Of a stretch of DNA of 6,830 nt, positions 1 to 6,475 are shown piece after piece. The translations under genes and the position numbers were made by a program. The notes beneath the pieces were generated by a model. It saw only the letters and a list, made by a program, of their open reading frames with translations. It was not told the DNA's origin and did not search any database. The stretch lies in contig JAUZQT010000075.1 of the NCBI GenBank assembly GCA_030950825.1, positions 1 through 6,830 of the forward strand. The letters run 5' to 3'. Source of the stretch: Mariprofundaceae bacterium (lineage in GTDB: Bacteria > Pseudomonadota > Zetaproteobacteria > Mariprofundales > Mariprofundaceae). Numbering within the stretch: position 1 is the stretch's first letter; each line of letters begins with the position of its first letter.

Positions 1-549
1 ATCATTAAAACCTGGCCAAACAATTACATCAGTGAATATAACCCAGCATTAGCAGCATGGCAGAAGAATATCGCCCAATTGCTGGCTGATGGTTTTGTTT
101 TTTGTGTAGATTATGGTTATAGCCAGCGTGAATATTATCGCCCCAACCGTATTGAAGGCAGCTTAATGGGGCATAAAGCCCATCAGGTCGTTGACGATGT
201 TCTGGCGGAACCTGGCTTGTGTGATATTACCGCACATGTGGACTTTACCCAGCTGGCAAAATCAGGTTTGGCATGTGATTTGATGCCCTGTTCATTTATT
301 ACACAGGGTGCTTGGCTGGCGCAAAGCCCCACTGTGCAGCAGGCAATCACAGCCTTGGCGCAAGAAAGCACGCTTGAATCTATGCAGGCGCTGGCACATG
401 CCAAGCGTATGCTTTTGCCTTTTGGTATGGGGGAGAGTTTTAAGTTATTGATTCAAGGAAAAAATCGACAACGATGCCCTGATTATTTAAAAAGCCTAGA
501 TCGTATTCGCGATTTAAGGTTGAGCGCATCATCATGCCAATACTATTAA
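1..549 (+). CDS. MidA/NDUFAF7-family SAM-dependent methyltransferase, C-terminal part (5' end outside window)
   Basis: The frame is open from the first base of the window and reads through to TAA at 547-549, giving 182 visible residues of a protein whose family is usually near 390. The internal ATG at 79 is not the true start, because conserved family sequence lies before it (YISEYNPALAAW, matching the SExNPAxxxW motif). Other family landmarks are VDYGYSQREYYRPNR, then GSLMGHKAH, then a PGLCDITAHVDFTQLA segment. All are typical of the COG1565 MidA fold, whose mitochondrial relative NDUFAF7 methylates an arginine of complex I subunit NDUFS2. The bacterial substrate is generally unknown, and no substrate can be inferred here. 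The N-terminal SAM-binding glycine motif lies upstream of the window. The gene is followed by 62 nt without a convincing terminator, then the kinase gene on the same strand. Family assignment is firm; function beyond protein methyltransferase is inference. Confidence 0.88.
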   Translation: MIKTWPNNYISEYNPALAAWQKNIAQLLADGFVFCVDYGYSQREYYRPNRIEGSLMGHKAHQVVDDVLAEPGLCDITAHVDFTQLAKSGLACDLMPCSFITQGAWLAQSPTVQQAITALAQESTLESMQALAHAKRMLLPFGMGESFKLLIQGKNRQRCPDYLKSLDRIRDLRLSASSCQYY

Positions 550-611
550 CAGGCAGTGGCTTTCAAGGCTGCATATTGTCTATGTCCATGGGTAACTGTT
601 AAGCTTTCGAC

Positions 612-2465
612 ATGATTAAAAGTGGCACAACAAATTTAGGTCAGTACCGTTTAGGCACTGAATTGGGATCGGGTGGCATGGGTATTGTATACCGTGCAAC
701 AGACGAAACCTTGCACCGTGAAGTTGCCATGAAAGTGCTACATCCCCACTTACTAACCAATGAGGATTTAAAAGAACGGTTTCGCCGTGAAGCCCGCATG
801 CATGCGCAATTGATGCACCCTAATGTGGTTACATTGCTCTCCATTTATGAAGATGGCGAACACATGGCACTGATTATGGAGATGGTACAGGGAGAAAACC
901 TCAGAGACTATTTACGTTCTGGAAAAAAACATAGCTTGGCCGACCTATTGCACATTGCCCAAGCTATTTTATCGGGTCTACAAGCTGCACATCAGATGGG
1001 TCTCGTGCATCGTGATTTAAAACCTGCCAATGTATTATTATCAGATAACGGCGATATAAAGCTGATGGATTTTGGCTTGGCCAAACCTGCGGCTGGTGAT
1101 GATGATTTAACGCAAAGTGGTGCCACTGTCGGCTCATTTCGTTATATGTCACCTGAGCAAATTCTTAACCAACCCATTGATGCACGCACAGACTTATATG
1201 CATTTGGTATATTGTTGTATCAAATGGTGACTGGAAAATTACCTTTTGATGCCTCAGCACAAACAGGTGGTGAATTTGAAATCATGGAAAAGCAGGTGCG
1301 TGAGAATCCAATTGCGCCGCATGAATTAAACCGTTCCTTGCCCTTGGAAATCTCAGCTCTTATTTTGCGCTTACTGGCAAAGAACCCAGATGATCGCCCT
1401 TCGAGTTGCATCATTGTAAAGCAAGAGCTTTATAAAATGAATGCGAATTTATCGGATCAGATGATGGCACCCAGCACAACAGCCGCATCGCCTACGGTTG
1501 TTCTTCAAAGCAATACAACCATTGCCAAAGGCTTAATAGAAGCATCCGCGAAAAGTGCCGTAAACCTTGGTAGCAGCCTGCTCGCCTCTTTTATTGCCGT
1601 CATTCCTGGGAAAATCACCCAAGCTTCATGTTGGCATAGCCATTGGCCTGAGCCGTGGAAAAAGGCAGTAGGATGGGGTGGCAGCGCATTACTATTGCTT
1701 ATACTGGGTTGGGTACTCATTTCAGTTGTAGGCATTTCTGAACGCCCTGTTGTTGGTACACCGACGATTGCGACACAACCGCCGCTTGCTACTGTTGATA
1801 CATCACCAAACAATGCAGAGAACCTGGTTGAAAATCCTGAAAATATCACGAAAGAGCTTAAAGAAAACCATTTACATAACATAGAAAATGTCAGTGATCC
1901 TTCAGATGGCAGTACGCAAAATACTGTAAATCTTGCAAAAACTGAGGCGCAATCTGTCACCGCGAAAAAAAACATCCAAGAAAAGACCGTTGTAAAGGTC
2001 AAACGTGCGACAAAACACAAACCAGCGAAACGCTCTATTACGTACTCCGTCAAGCATAAAGTAACACGCTCTGTTGATGGAAAAATCGATGTTACAAAAC
2101 CCCATGAATTTAAGGGCGGAAATCACCTCTACTTTAAAAGTTTAAGAAATTATAGGGGAAAAGAAGCATTTACTTCTTACAAAAAAGGTCAAATTCGCTT
2201 ATATCTGGATAAAGCAGTTCACTTGGAAAAAATTATTCTAAAAAAAGCAAGTGTCGGAAAGCTCAACTTTAAGGGCGGCTATATCAAACTGGCTGTGCAA
2301 GATGATAAACATAAATGGCACCAAATATTTTTCCGCGAAAATGATGATGTCGATATTGCTGTAAGCATTGGCAAAAGCAAACTACCGAAAAAAACAAAAG
2401 GTGTACGTTTACGTTTTCGTACACCTGAGCCAATAACTATTGGTCCGATTGATTTGATTCGCTAA
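612..2465 (+). CDS. Transmembrane PknB-type serine/threonine protein kinase with extracytoplasmic F5/8 C-like domain
   Basis: This 617-residue protein has a complete Hanks-type kinase domain at about residues 12-275. It shows the glycine loop GSGGMG (19-24), the ATP lysine in VAMK (K41), the helix-C glutamate (E60), the catalytic loop HRDLKPAN (133-140, D135), DFG (153-155) and an SPE in place of APE (180-182). All catalytic residues are present, so it should be active. One membrane helix follows at about 355-376, preceded by basic residues, which places the kinase in the cytoplasm and the C-terminus outside. A low-complexity linker rich in N, T, E and K (about 377-490) leads to a C-terminal domain (about 493-617). 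Its IRLYLDK, KLAVQDDKHKWHQIFF and KGVRLRFRTPEP strands resemble F5/8 type C (discoidin) sandwiches, which suggests a glycan- or surface-sensing role (inference). The ATG at 612 is the first after an in-frame stop at 600-602; the ribosome site (TTAAG) is weak. The stop overlaps the next start by 1 nt. Confidence 0.93.
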   Translation: MIKSGTTNLGQYRLGTELGSGGMGIVYRATDETLHREVAMKVLHPHLLTNEDLKERFRREARMHAQLMHPNVVTLLSIYEDGEHMALIMEMVQGENLRDYLRSGKKHSLADLLHIAQAILSGLQAAHQMGLVHRDLKPANVLLSDNGDIKLMDFGLAKPAAGDDDLTQSGATVGSFRYMSPEQILNQPIDARTDLYAFGILLYQMVTGKLPFDASAQTGGEFEIMEKQVRENPIAPHELNRSLPLEISALILRLLAKNPDDRPSSCIIVKQELYKMNANLSDQMMAPSTTAASPTVVLQSNTTIAKGLIEASAKSAVNLGSSLLASFIAVIPGKITQASCWHSHWPEPWKKAVGWGGSALLLLILGWVLISVVGISERPVVGTPTIATQPPLATVDTSPNNAENLVENPENITKELKENHLHNIENVSDPSDGSTQNTVNLAKTEAQSVTAKKNIQEKTVVKVKRATKHKPAKRSITYSVKHKVTRSVDGKIDVTKPHEFKGGNHLYFKSLRNYRGKEAFTSYKKGQIRLYLDKAVHLEKIILKKASVGKLNFKGGYIKLAVQDDKHKWHQIFFRENDDVDIAVSIGKSKLPKKTKGVRLRFRTPEPITIGPIDLIR

Positions 2466-3799
2466 TGCCTGATTTGCCCGTGTCAAACCTGTTCACAGGC
2501 ACAGCAACGCATGTCATGCCTGGTGGAGAGGCTTTGGTGCATACAAACTCCCTCATTGAAACACGCAAAACATACCTTGTACGGCAAGCTGTCCCTGGTG
2601 ATACCTTACTGCTATCTGCTGCTCATTCACGTAGAGGCACTTTAAAAGCTTCGCTTGAAAAAATTGAAATCGCCTCAGATAAACGTGTGCAAGCAATATG
2701 TAGTGCTGCTGATCAATGTGGTGGCTGTGCTTTGCAGTATTTACACACAGATCAGCACAGTCAAATCAAGTCTGAGTGGGTTCTCCATGCTTTTAAATCG
2801 GTAATAAGCGAGAATACGCAGTGGCTCCCCATTCAGTTTGATGAAATGCAACCTGATAAAACGCAGCCTACAGATATACAGACTGAATCTGGACAACGAC
2901 GACGTTTACGTTGGCATGTTGGCCGTCATGCATGCCAACAAGTTACCTTAGGATTTCGAGCATACCAGAGCCATGATGTCATCGAAGTCGATGTTTGTAG
3001 GGTAATAACAAGCCCACTGGAGGCGTTGCGTCAGTCACTGCAGGCTTATTTGACGACATGTGAGACAACTCTGCCTGAATCAGTCTATGCTGTGCAATTA
3101 TCTGATGGTATTCATGTTGTTTTAGAATATATAAAAAATGCCCCTCCCCATACAATAGCGTCGATAACGTTAAAAGGCTTGCCTGTACAATATTGGTGCC
3201 GTGACAAACAGGGATTAAAGCCATTAAACAAACCCGTTCATCAACTGCATGACTGTTTACCAACAAATGAAGAAGACATACTGGTTCGTATAGGCCCTGA
3301 TGATTTTGTGCAAGGACAAATGAGCGGGAATCGCATGATGATCCAACAGATACTGGCATGGTGTAAAGGCTCTATCCATATCGTTGATCTATTTTCAGGT
3401 GTAGGCAACCTTTCGCTGCCTTTGGCAGCTTCTGGCATGCGGATTTTGGGTGCAGAAATTCATGAAGCGAGTGTGCGTGCTAGCAATGCCAATGCCAAAC
3501 GCCTTGCTTTACAGGCAAGCTACCAACAAGCTGATTTATTCGGGGATTTTGATGTATCTAACTTTGTTGGAGCAGATGTATTGATTATTGACCCACCGCG
3601 CAAGGGCGCAAAAAAAATATGCACTTTGATGAATCACTTACTACCGCACAAAGTTATTCTAGTGCATTGTGATGTTGCATCTGCTGGCCGTGATGCCGTG
3701 GAAATGCAGAGGCAAGGCTATGGCTTACGTGCATTGCGAGCATTGGATTTATTTCCGTATTCTGGGCATGTTGAAAGCATGAGTTTATGGGCTCGCTGA
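2465..3799 (+). CDS. RumA/TrmA-family RNA (uracil-5-)-methyltransferase, probable rRNA modification enzyme
   Basis: This is a 444-residue class I SAM methyltransferase of COG2265, the family that makes 5-methyluridine in rRNA (RlmC/RlmD) or tRNA. An N-terminal TRAM-like domain (about 5-68, with PGGEALVH and VPGDTL) precedes an iron-sulfur cluster site with C79, C85 and C88 (C-x5-CGGC) and a fourth cysteine at C178. The SAM motif is DLFSGVGN (308-315), followed by DPPRKG (376-381). The family's nucleophile cysteine corresponds to C402 and the general-base glutamate to E437 (in GHVES). The glutamine of the FxQ motif is Q283. Two motifs are divergent: the loop usually written SCNP is HCDV here, and the residues after FVQ are GQMSGN rather than V/A-N-rich. 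The exact target (23S U747, U1939 or tRNA) cannot be decided, so no symbol is given. The start codon shares one base with the kinase stop, and the end overlaps the following lipoprotein gene by 13 nt. Confidence 0.9.
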   Translation: MPDLPVSNLFTGTATHVMPGGEALVHTNSLIETRKTYLVRQAVPGDTLLLSAAHSRRGTLKASLEKIEIASDKRVQAICSAADQCGGCALQYLHTDQHSQIKSEWVLHAFKSVISENTQWLPIQFDEMQPDKTQPTDIQTESGQRRRLRWHVGRHACQQVTLGFRAYQSHDVIEVDVCRVITSPLEALRQSLQAYLTTCETTLPESVYAVQLSDGIHVVLEYIKNAPPHTIASITLKGLPVQYWCRDKQGLKPLNKPVHQLHDCLPTNEEDILVRIGPDDFVQGQMSGNRMMIQQILAWCKGSIHIVDLFSGVGNLSLPLAASGMRILGAEIHEASVRASNANAKRLALQASYQQADLFGDFDVSNFVGADVLIIDPPRKGAKKICTLMNHLLPHKVILVHCDVASAGRDAVEMQRQGYGLRALRALDLFPYSGHVESMSLWAR

Positions 3800-5301
3800 T
3801 ACCACATCAGAATATTTTCTGGATTTTATGTTTACTGATTATCCTACCTTCTTGTCAACAACAAGCAGCTCAACCTGGTGAGCTACGGGTTGGCATAGCA
3901 CAGTTGCCTATGTCACTTGATCCACGATTTGCAACCGATGCTGCTTCGCATAAAATCCAAGCCTTAATTCATCGGGGTTTAATTCGTTTGGATCATGATT
4001 TTAAGCCGCAACCCGATATAGCTAAATCATGGCAGCACCCAGACCCATTAACTTGGGTGTTTTCTTTGAAAGAAGACATTTATTTTCATGATGGGTCGTT
4101 GTTACAGGCCGATGATGTGGTGGCAACACTGCGCGCTATTCTTAGTGTCGATTTGGCAAGTCCCTTACGTGCAGGTTTTGCTTCAATTGAATCGCTTGAA
4201 GTATTGGCTCCTTTTCGCCTGAGGATACGACTAAAAAAAGCGGACAGTTCCTTGCTCACACGGCTTTCACTGGGGATTATTCCAAAATCATGGGCAAACA
4301 AAGCCCATCAAGCACGCCATATCATGGGAAGTGGTGTGTTTCAACTGCAATCTTGGCATGGCAATGATTTGTATTTACGGCGTGTGATACCCTCCTCAGA
4401 ATCCAATATCGAGGTATTACACTTTATTCGAGTCAAAGATGCTGTGACCCGTTGCTTGAAACTGGTTCGTGGTGAAATTGATTTCACACAAAATGACTTA
4501 CCATCTAGTTTACTTCCCTACTTGAAACGCCAAAAAGACTTGACCATCCAAAGCCGCGCATCAACAACTTTTTCATACATTGGTTTAAATATACAAGATA
4601 CCACGCTTAAGGATATACATGTGCGTCAAGCTTTGGCTCTGGCGGTGGATCGTCAGCGCTTAAAAAAAGCACTCTTATCCAATTTGCCCGAACTTGCCGA
4701 AACAGTTTTAACGCCACAGCACTGGGCAACAACAAACCTACCTCCGACACCCTTTGATATTAAAAAAGCGGAAATCCTGCTTGATAAAGCAGGGCTTCCA
4801 CGTGATGAACACGGCATTCGATTCAAGCTGAATTATCGAACAAGCACAGATCCTACGCGCTTGCGTTTGGCAACAGCAATTGCTGATATGTGGCAAAAAA
4901 TAGGTGTGGATGTATCCATTGAGTCATTGGAATGGGGCGGGTTTTATGCACGCATCAAGCGTGGTGACTTTCAGGTATTTTCATTATCTTGGGTGGGTAT
5001 TGTTGACCCAGATATTTACCGTTGGATTCTACATTCTGATATGTGGCCACCCAAAGGGGCAAATCGGGGGCGCTATGCCGATGCCGAGATGGATTTGTGG
5101 TTGGAAGAAGCCGCAGAAAGTGAAAGTGTACAACAACGTACCATACTTTATGCTCAAATAGAGAAAAAAATGCAGCAAGATCAAATTTACATACCTTTAT
5201 GGTATGAGCCAGTTCTAGCTATTTCAGGCAAACGCCTGCAAGGCTTTCAAGCCAGCAGTGATGGCAGTTTATTGGACTTATTAAAGTCAAACATACGATA
5301 A
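3787..5301 (+). CDS. ABC transporter family 5 substrate-binding lipoprotein (SBP_bac_5, DppA/OppA-like)
   Basis: This 504-residue secreted protein has the usual length for the SBP_bac_5 family, which binds peptides, nickel chelates or related solutes for ABC importers. The N-terminus is a short hydrophobic signal ending LPSC, with the predicted lipidated cysteine at C23. The n-region has no lysine or arginine, which is unusual. Family landmarks are PMSLDPRFATD, GLIRLD, PDIAKSW, WVFSLKEDIYFHDG and ADDVVATL near the N-terminus, then YIGLNIQDT, VRQALALAVDR (279-289) and VDPDIYRWI further on. The ATG at 3787 lies only 15 nt after an in-frame stop (3772-3774) and inside the end of the methyltransferase gene, so translation is probably coupled. 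No permease or ATPase gene lies in the window, so it is either an orphan receptor working with a transporter encoded elsewhere or one end of a split locus. The substrate is unknown. The family call is firm. Confidence 0.92.
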   Translation: MGSLIPHQNIFWILCLLIILPSCQQQAAQPGELRVGIAQLPMSLDPRFATDAASHKIQALIHRGLIRLDHDFKPQPDIAKSWQHPDPLTWVFSLKEDIYFHDGSLLQADDVVATLRAILSVDLASPLRAGFASIESLEVLAPFRLRIRLKKADSSLLTRLSLGIIPKSWANKAHQARHIMGSGVFQLQSWHGNDLYLRRVIPSSESNIEVLHFIRVKDAVTRCLKLVRGEIDFTQNDLPSSLLPYLKRQKDLTIQSRASTTFSYIGLNIQDTTLKDIHVRQALALAVDRQRLKKALLSNLPELAETVLTPQHWATTNLPPTPFDIKKAEILLDKAGLPRDEHGIRFKLNYRTSTDPTRLRLATAIADMWQKIGVDVSIESLEWGGFYARIKRGDFQVFSLSWVGIVDPDIYRWILHSDMWPPKGANRGRYADAEMDLWLEEAAESESVQQRTILYAQIEKKMQQDQIYIPLWYEPVLAISGKRLQGFQASSDGSLLDLLKSNIR

Positions 5302-5336
5302 CTTGCATCAGCGCCTATTTTTTCTATCTTGCGTGG

Positions 5337-5711
5337 ATGCCTACAATGATTCGCGACAGTCTTTTTCTGACAGCCTACTGTTTATTAATTTTTATGCTCT
5401 CAGCACAATCAACCCTGCCTACACCATTAAAATTTCCACACCAAGATAAACTTATCCATGCTACCGCCTATGCCATCATGGCTTGGCTTGCGTGGCATGC
5501 ATTTTCACATCATATAAAGAGTCACCTTAGCTTGGCCGCTATAAGCATAGTATTTGTATCCATGTATGGTATCACTGATGAGTTCCATCAATCTTTCGTT
5601 GCGGGGCGTAATGCCGATATTTTAGACTGGTTGGCAGATACGATCGGCGGTGTATGCATGGTTTTGACTATTTATTACTGGCAATTACGCCGCAGCTTTA
5701 AGGCGCAGTAA
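5337..5711 (+). CDS. VanZ-like family small integral membrane protein
   Basis: This is a 124-residue membrane protein with four hydrophobic segments (about 8-23, 44-58, 64-80 and 98-115). It has the VanZ-like conserved polar residues: DKLIH (D37, K38, H41), YGITDEFHQ (D81, E82, H84, Q85), GR (90-91), D97 and D101. Such proteins are widespread in proteobacteria, and their biochemical role is unknown; the name comes from a teicoplanin-resistance accessory protein and does not imply resistance here. The start is uncertain. The ATG at 5337 has no Shine-Dalgarno, whereas the next in-frame ATG at 5346 has TGGA about 8 nt upstream, so the protein may be 121 residues. It begins 35 nt after the lipoprotein gene and probably ends the operon, because the DNA beyond is fragmentary. 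Confidence 0.85.
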   Translation: MPTMIRDSLFLTAYCLLIFMLSAQSTLPTPLKFPHQDKLIHATAYAIMAWLAWHAFSHHIKSHLSLAAISIVFVSMYGITDEFHQSFVAGRNADILDWLADTIGGVCMVLTIYYWQLRRSFKAQ

Positions 5712-5831
5712 ACTATCCAAGCTTCCAAACAGGACTGCTTGTTCGTGGAACAAAAAACGTAACTATTCAGCATACTCACAAGGTACTCTGCTAAACCATT
5801 ATTATGGCGACAGTTTACTAACCCGCATTAT
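5712..5831. other. Intergenic spacer after VanZ gene; no gene seen
   Basis: This stretch separates the intact + strand operon from the minus-strand remnant. I see no coding frame with a recognisable product and no hairpin followed by a T-run that would end the + strand operon. Its only notable structure is the short palindrome at 5739-5753. Confidence 0.5.
5739..5753. repeat. 15-bp palindrome, TTGTTC-GTG-GAACAA
   Basis: This is a perfect 6-bp inverted repeat with a 3-nt spacer, directly followed by a run of A residues. On the + strand a T-run is missing, and on the minus strand the T-run precedes the stem, so it does not fit a Rho-independent terminator in either direction. It could be a regulator binding site or chance. 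Confidence 0.4.
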
Positions 5832-6110
5832 TCATAAATGCTGCCGCGCCGTTGCTATACTGAGTACTATTTTCAAGCTCAGCTTGCTTCGTAACCTACT
5901 CTGACTATCGCCTTCCCGTAAACGCTGAACTTCCTCTAAACGCAAACCTGTGCTTTTGGCAATATCATGATCATCCAGATCTTCACGGCTTAAGCCTGCT
6001 TTATTGGCAATACGAAAGGCATGTTGAATCGCGGTATCATGAACCATACTTTTGGGCACAGTCTTTAACCTGAATAGTGCTTCATAACCATTGCAACATA
6101 TTGATATTAC
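5832..6110 (-). pseudogene. Rpn-family (PD-(D/E)XK nuclease / putative transposase) remnant, internally deleted
   Basis: On the minus strand the frame runs from just after a stop at 6111-6113 to TGA at 5832-5834. The longest start-to-stop piece is 75 codons from a GTG at 6059, but family-like sequence (YEALFRLKTVPKS) begins before that GTG. The segment AIQHAFRIANKAGLSREDL matches the region after the nuclease core of Rpn/YhgA-like proteins, and DDHDIAKSTGLRLEEVQRLR matches their extreme C-terminal helix-turn-helix-like end. In full proteins these two blocks are separated by a helical linker of several dozen residues. Here they abut, so the linker has been deleted in frame. The N-terminal nuclease domain with its catalytic residues is absent. 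The residues after LREG look like read-through. Rpn proteins promote recombination in E. coli, but this fragment cannot be a working nuclease. Family recognition is from memory, not a search. Confidence 0.7.
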
Positions 6111-6212
6111 TTAATGTTTTGTCGTCATTAGGTTTTCGGCTAAGCTCTGGCTAAGTGCCGAAACATCTCGCCCCAACTCTTTTGACAACGCGGAGAGCGT
6201 AATATCCGGCAT
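6111..6212 (-). pseudogene. Short fragment with helix-turn-helix-like sequence, possible transposase debris
   Basis: A 33-codon minus-strand frame starts with ATG at 6212 and stops with TAA at 6111-6113, in the same frame as the Rpn remnant. Its core, ALSKELGRDVSALSQSLAENL, resembles in style the DnaA-C-like helix-turn-helix tails found on some IS200-like/REP-associated tyrosine transposases. No Y1 transposase core is seen next to it, and a second protein-like reading exists in another frame of the same bases. It is therefore offered as possible debris, not a gene. Confidence 0.25.
6134..6163. repeat. 7-bp inverted repeat (TTTCGGC ... GCCGAAA) with internal GGCTAAG direct repeat
   Basis: The arms at 6134-6140 and 6157-6163 are perfect complements, separated by 16 nt. 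The heptamer GGCTAAG also occurs twice, at 6138-6144 and 6149-6155, 11 nt apart. No T-run follows on either strand, so it is not a standard terminator. It lies within the debris zone and could be a REP-like palindrome or a mobile-element end, or chance. Confidence 0.35.
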
Positions 6213-6286
6213 CCTTCATATTGGTGTTTACACTTTGAACATTTACGCCGCTATCTTTTAAAACGTGGCTTTGCTGCGCACGGCAT
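6140..6286 (-). pseudogene. Zinc-ribbon-like fragment, possible insertion-sequence transposase remnant
   Basis: A minus-strand frame begins with ATG at 6286, meets TAG at 6251-6253, and continues to TAG at 6140-6142. Right after the internal stop it reads RRKCSKCKHQYEGC, a C-x2-C zinc-ribbon half (cysteine codons at 6239-6241 and 6230-6232). Before the stop, MPCAAKPRFKR supplies a single cysteine. The arrangement recalls N-terminal zinc ribbons of IS1595- or IS91-type transposases. No catalytic domain follows. The bases overlap the helix-turn-helix-like fragment in another frame, so at most one of the two readings is likely to be real along the shared part. Confidence 0.2.
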
Positions 6287-6289
6287 ACC

Positions 6290-6475
6290 CTGCACGTTGA
6301 TTTTATTCATATTTAAGGCAAAAAGCATGAATTTGATGGCTATATCGTTCTATTCCCTGTTGAAGCAAAAGAAGAAAACGACTGCGATCAGCTGCCAAAG
6401 TTATGTATTGCGTAGCAAGAATTTCTGGAGCCCCTTGTTGAAAAAATACAGCTTTATAAAAAATATAAACCTGCT
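6290..6475 (+). pseudogene. Decayed PD-(D/E)XK-like nuclease fragment in frame with the toxin gene
   Basis: In the frame that later encodes the TumE-like toxin, the sequence reads HEFDGYIVLFPVEAKEEND, between in-frame stops TAA at 6314-6316 and TAG at 6413-6415. An aspartate (6335-6337) followed by a hydrophobic strand and E-x-K (glutamate at 6362-6364, lysine at 6368-6370) is the active-site layout of PD-(D/E)XK endonucleases. The P-V-E-A-K form recalls restriction-type nucleases with PIEAKGG or PVQAKGG motifs. After the TAG the frame stays open with QEFLEPLVEKIQLYKKYK and enters the toxin gene without another stop. There is no usable start codon and only the core motif remains, so this is a broken gene. 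The family is inferred from a short motif only. Confidence 0.45.

Noticed and set aside
553..572. Hairpin after the MidA-like gene as terminator
   Set aside because: The stem is only four to five pairs with a long loop, and no T-run follows.
1505..2053. 182-codon open frame on the minus strand
   Set aside because: It lies antisense to the kinase linker and membrane segment, whose sense frame has clear domains. Its translation shows no recognisable motif, and its length is explained by the biased composition of the sense strand.
4904..5161. 85-codon + strand frame inside the lipoprotein gene
   Set aside because: It is out of frame with strongly conserved SBP_bac_5 sequence and its translation is not protein-like.
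5684..5706. CGCC...GGCG stem at the end of the VanZ-like gene as terminator
   Set aside because: The stem is four pairs with a ten-base loop inside coding sequence, and no T-run follows.
6176..6330. + strand reading with HFEHLRRYLLKRGFAAHG as a gene
   Set aside because: It looks protein-like, but I recognise no family, it has no start codon with a ribosome site, and the minus strand of the same bases has better candidates.
6413..6415. TAG read through as an amino acid to make a nuclease-toxin fusion
   Set aside because: There is also a TAA in frame at 6314-6316, no start codon for the upstream part, and no recoding signal. Decay is the simpler reading.
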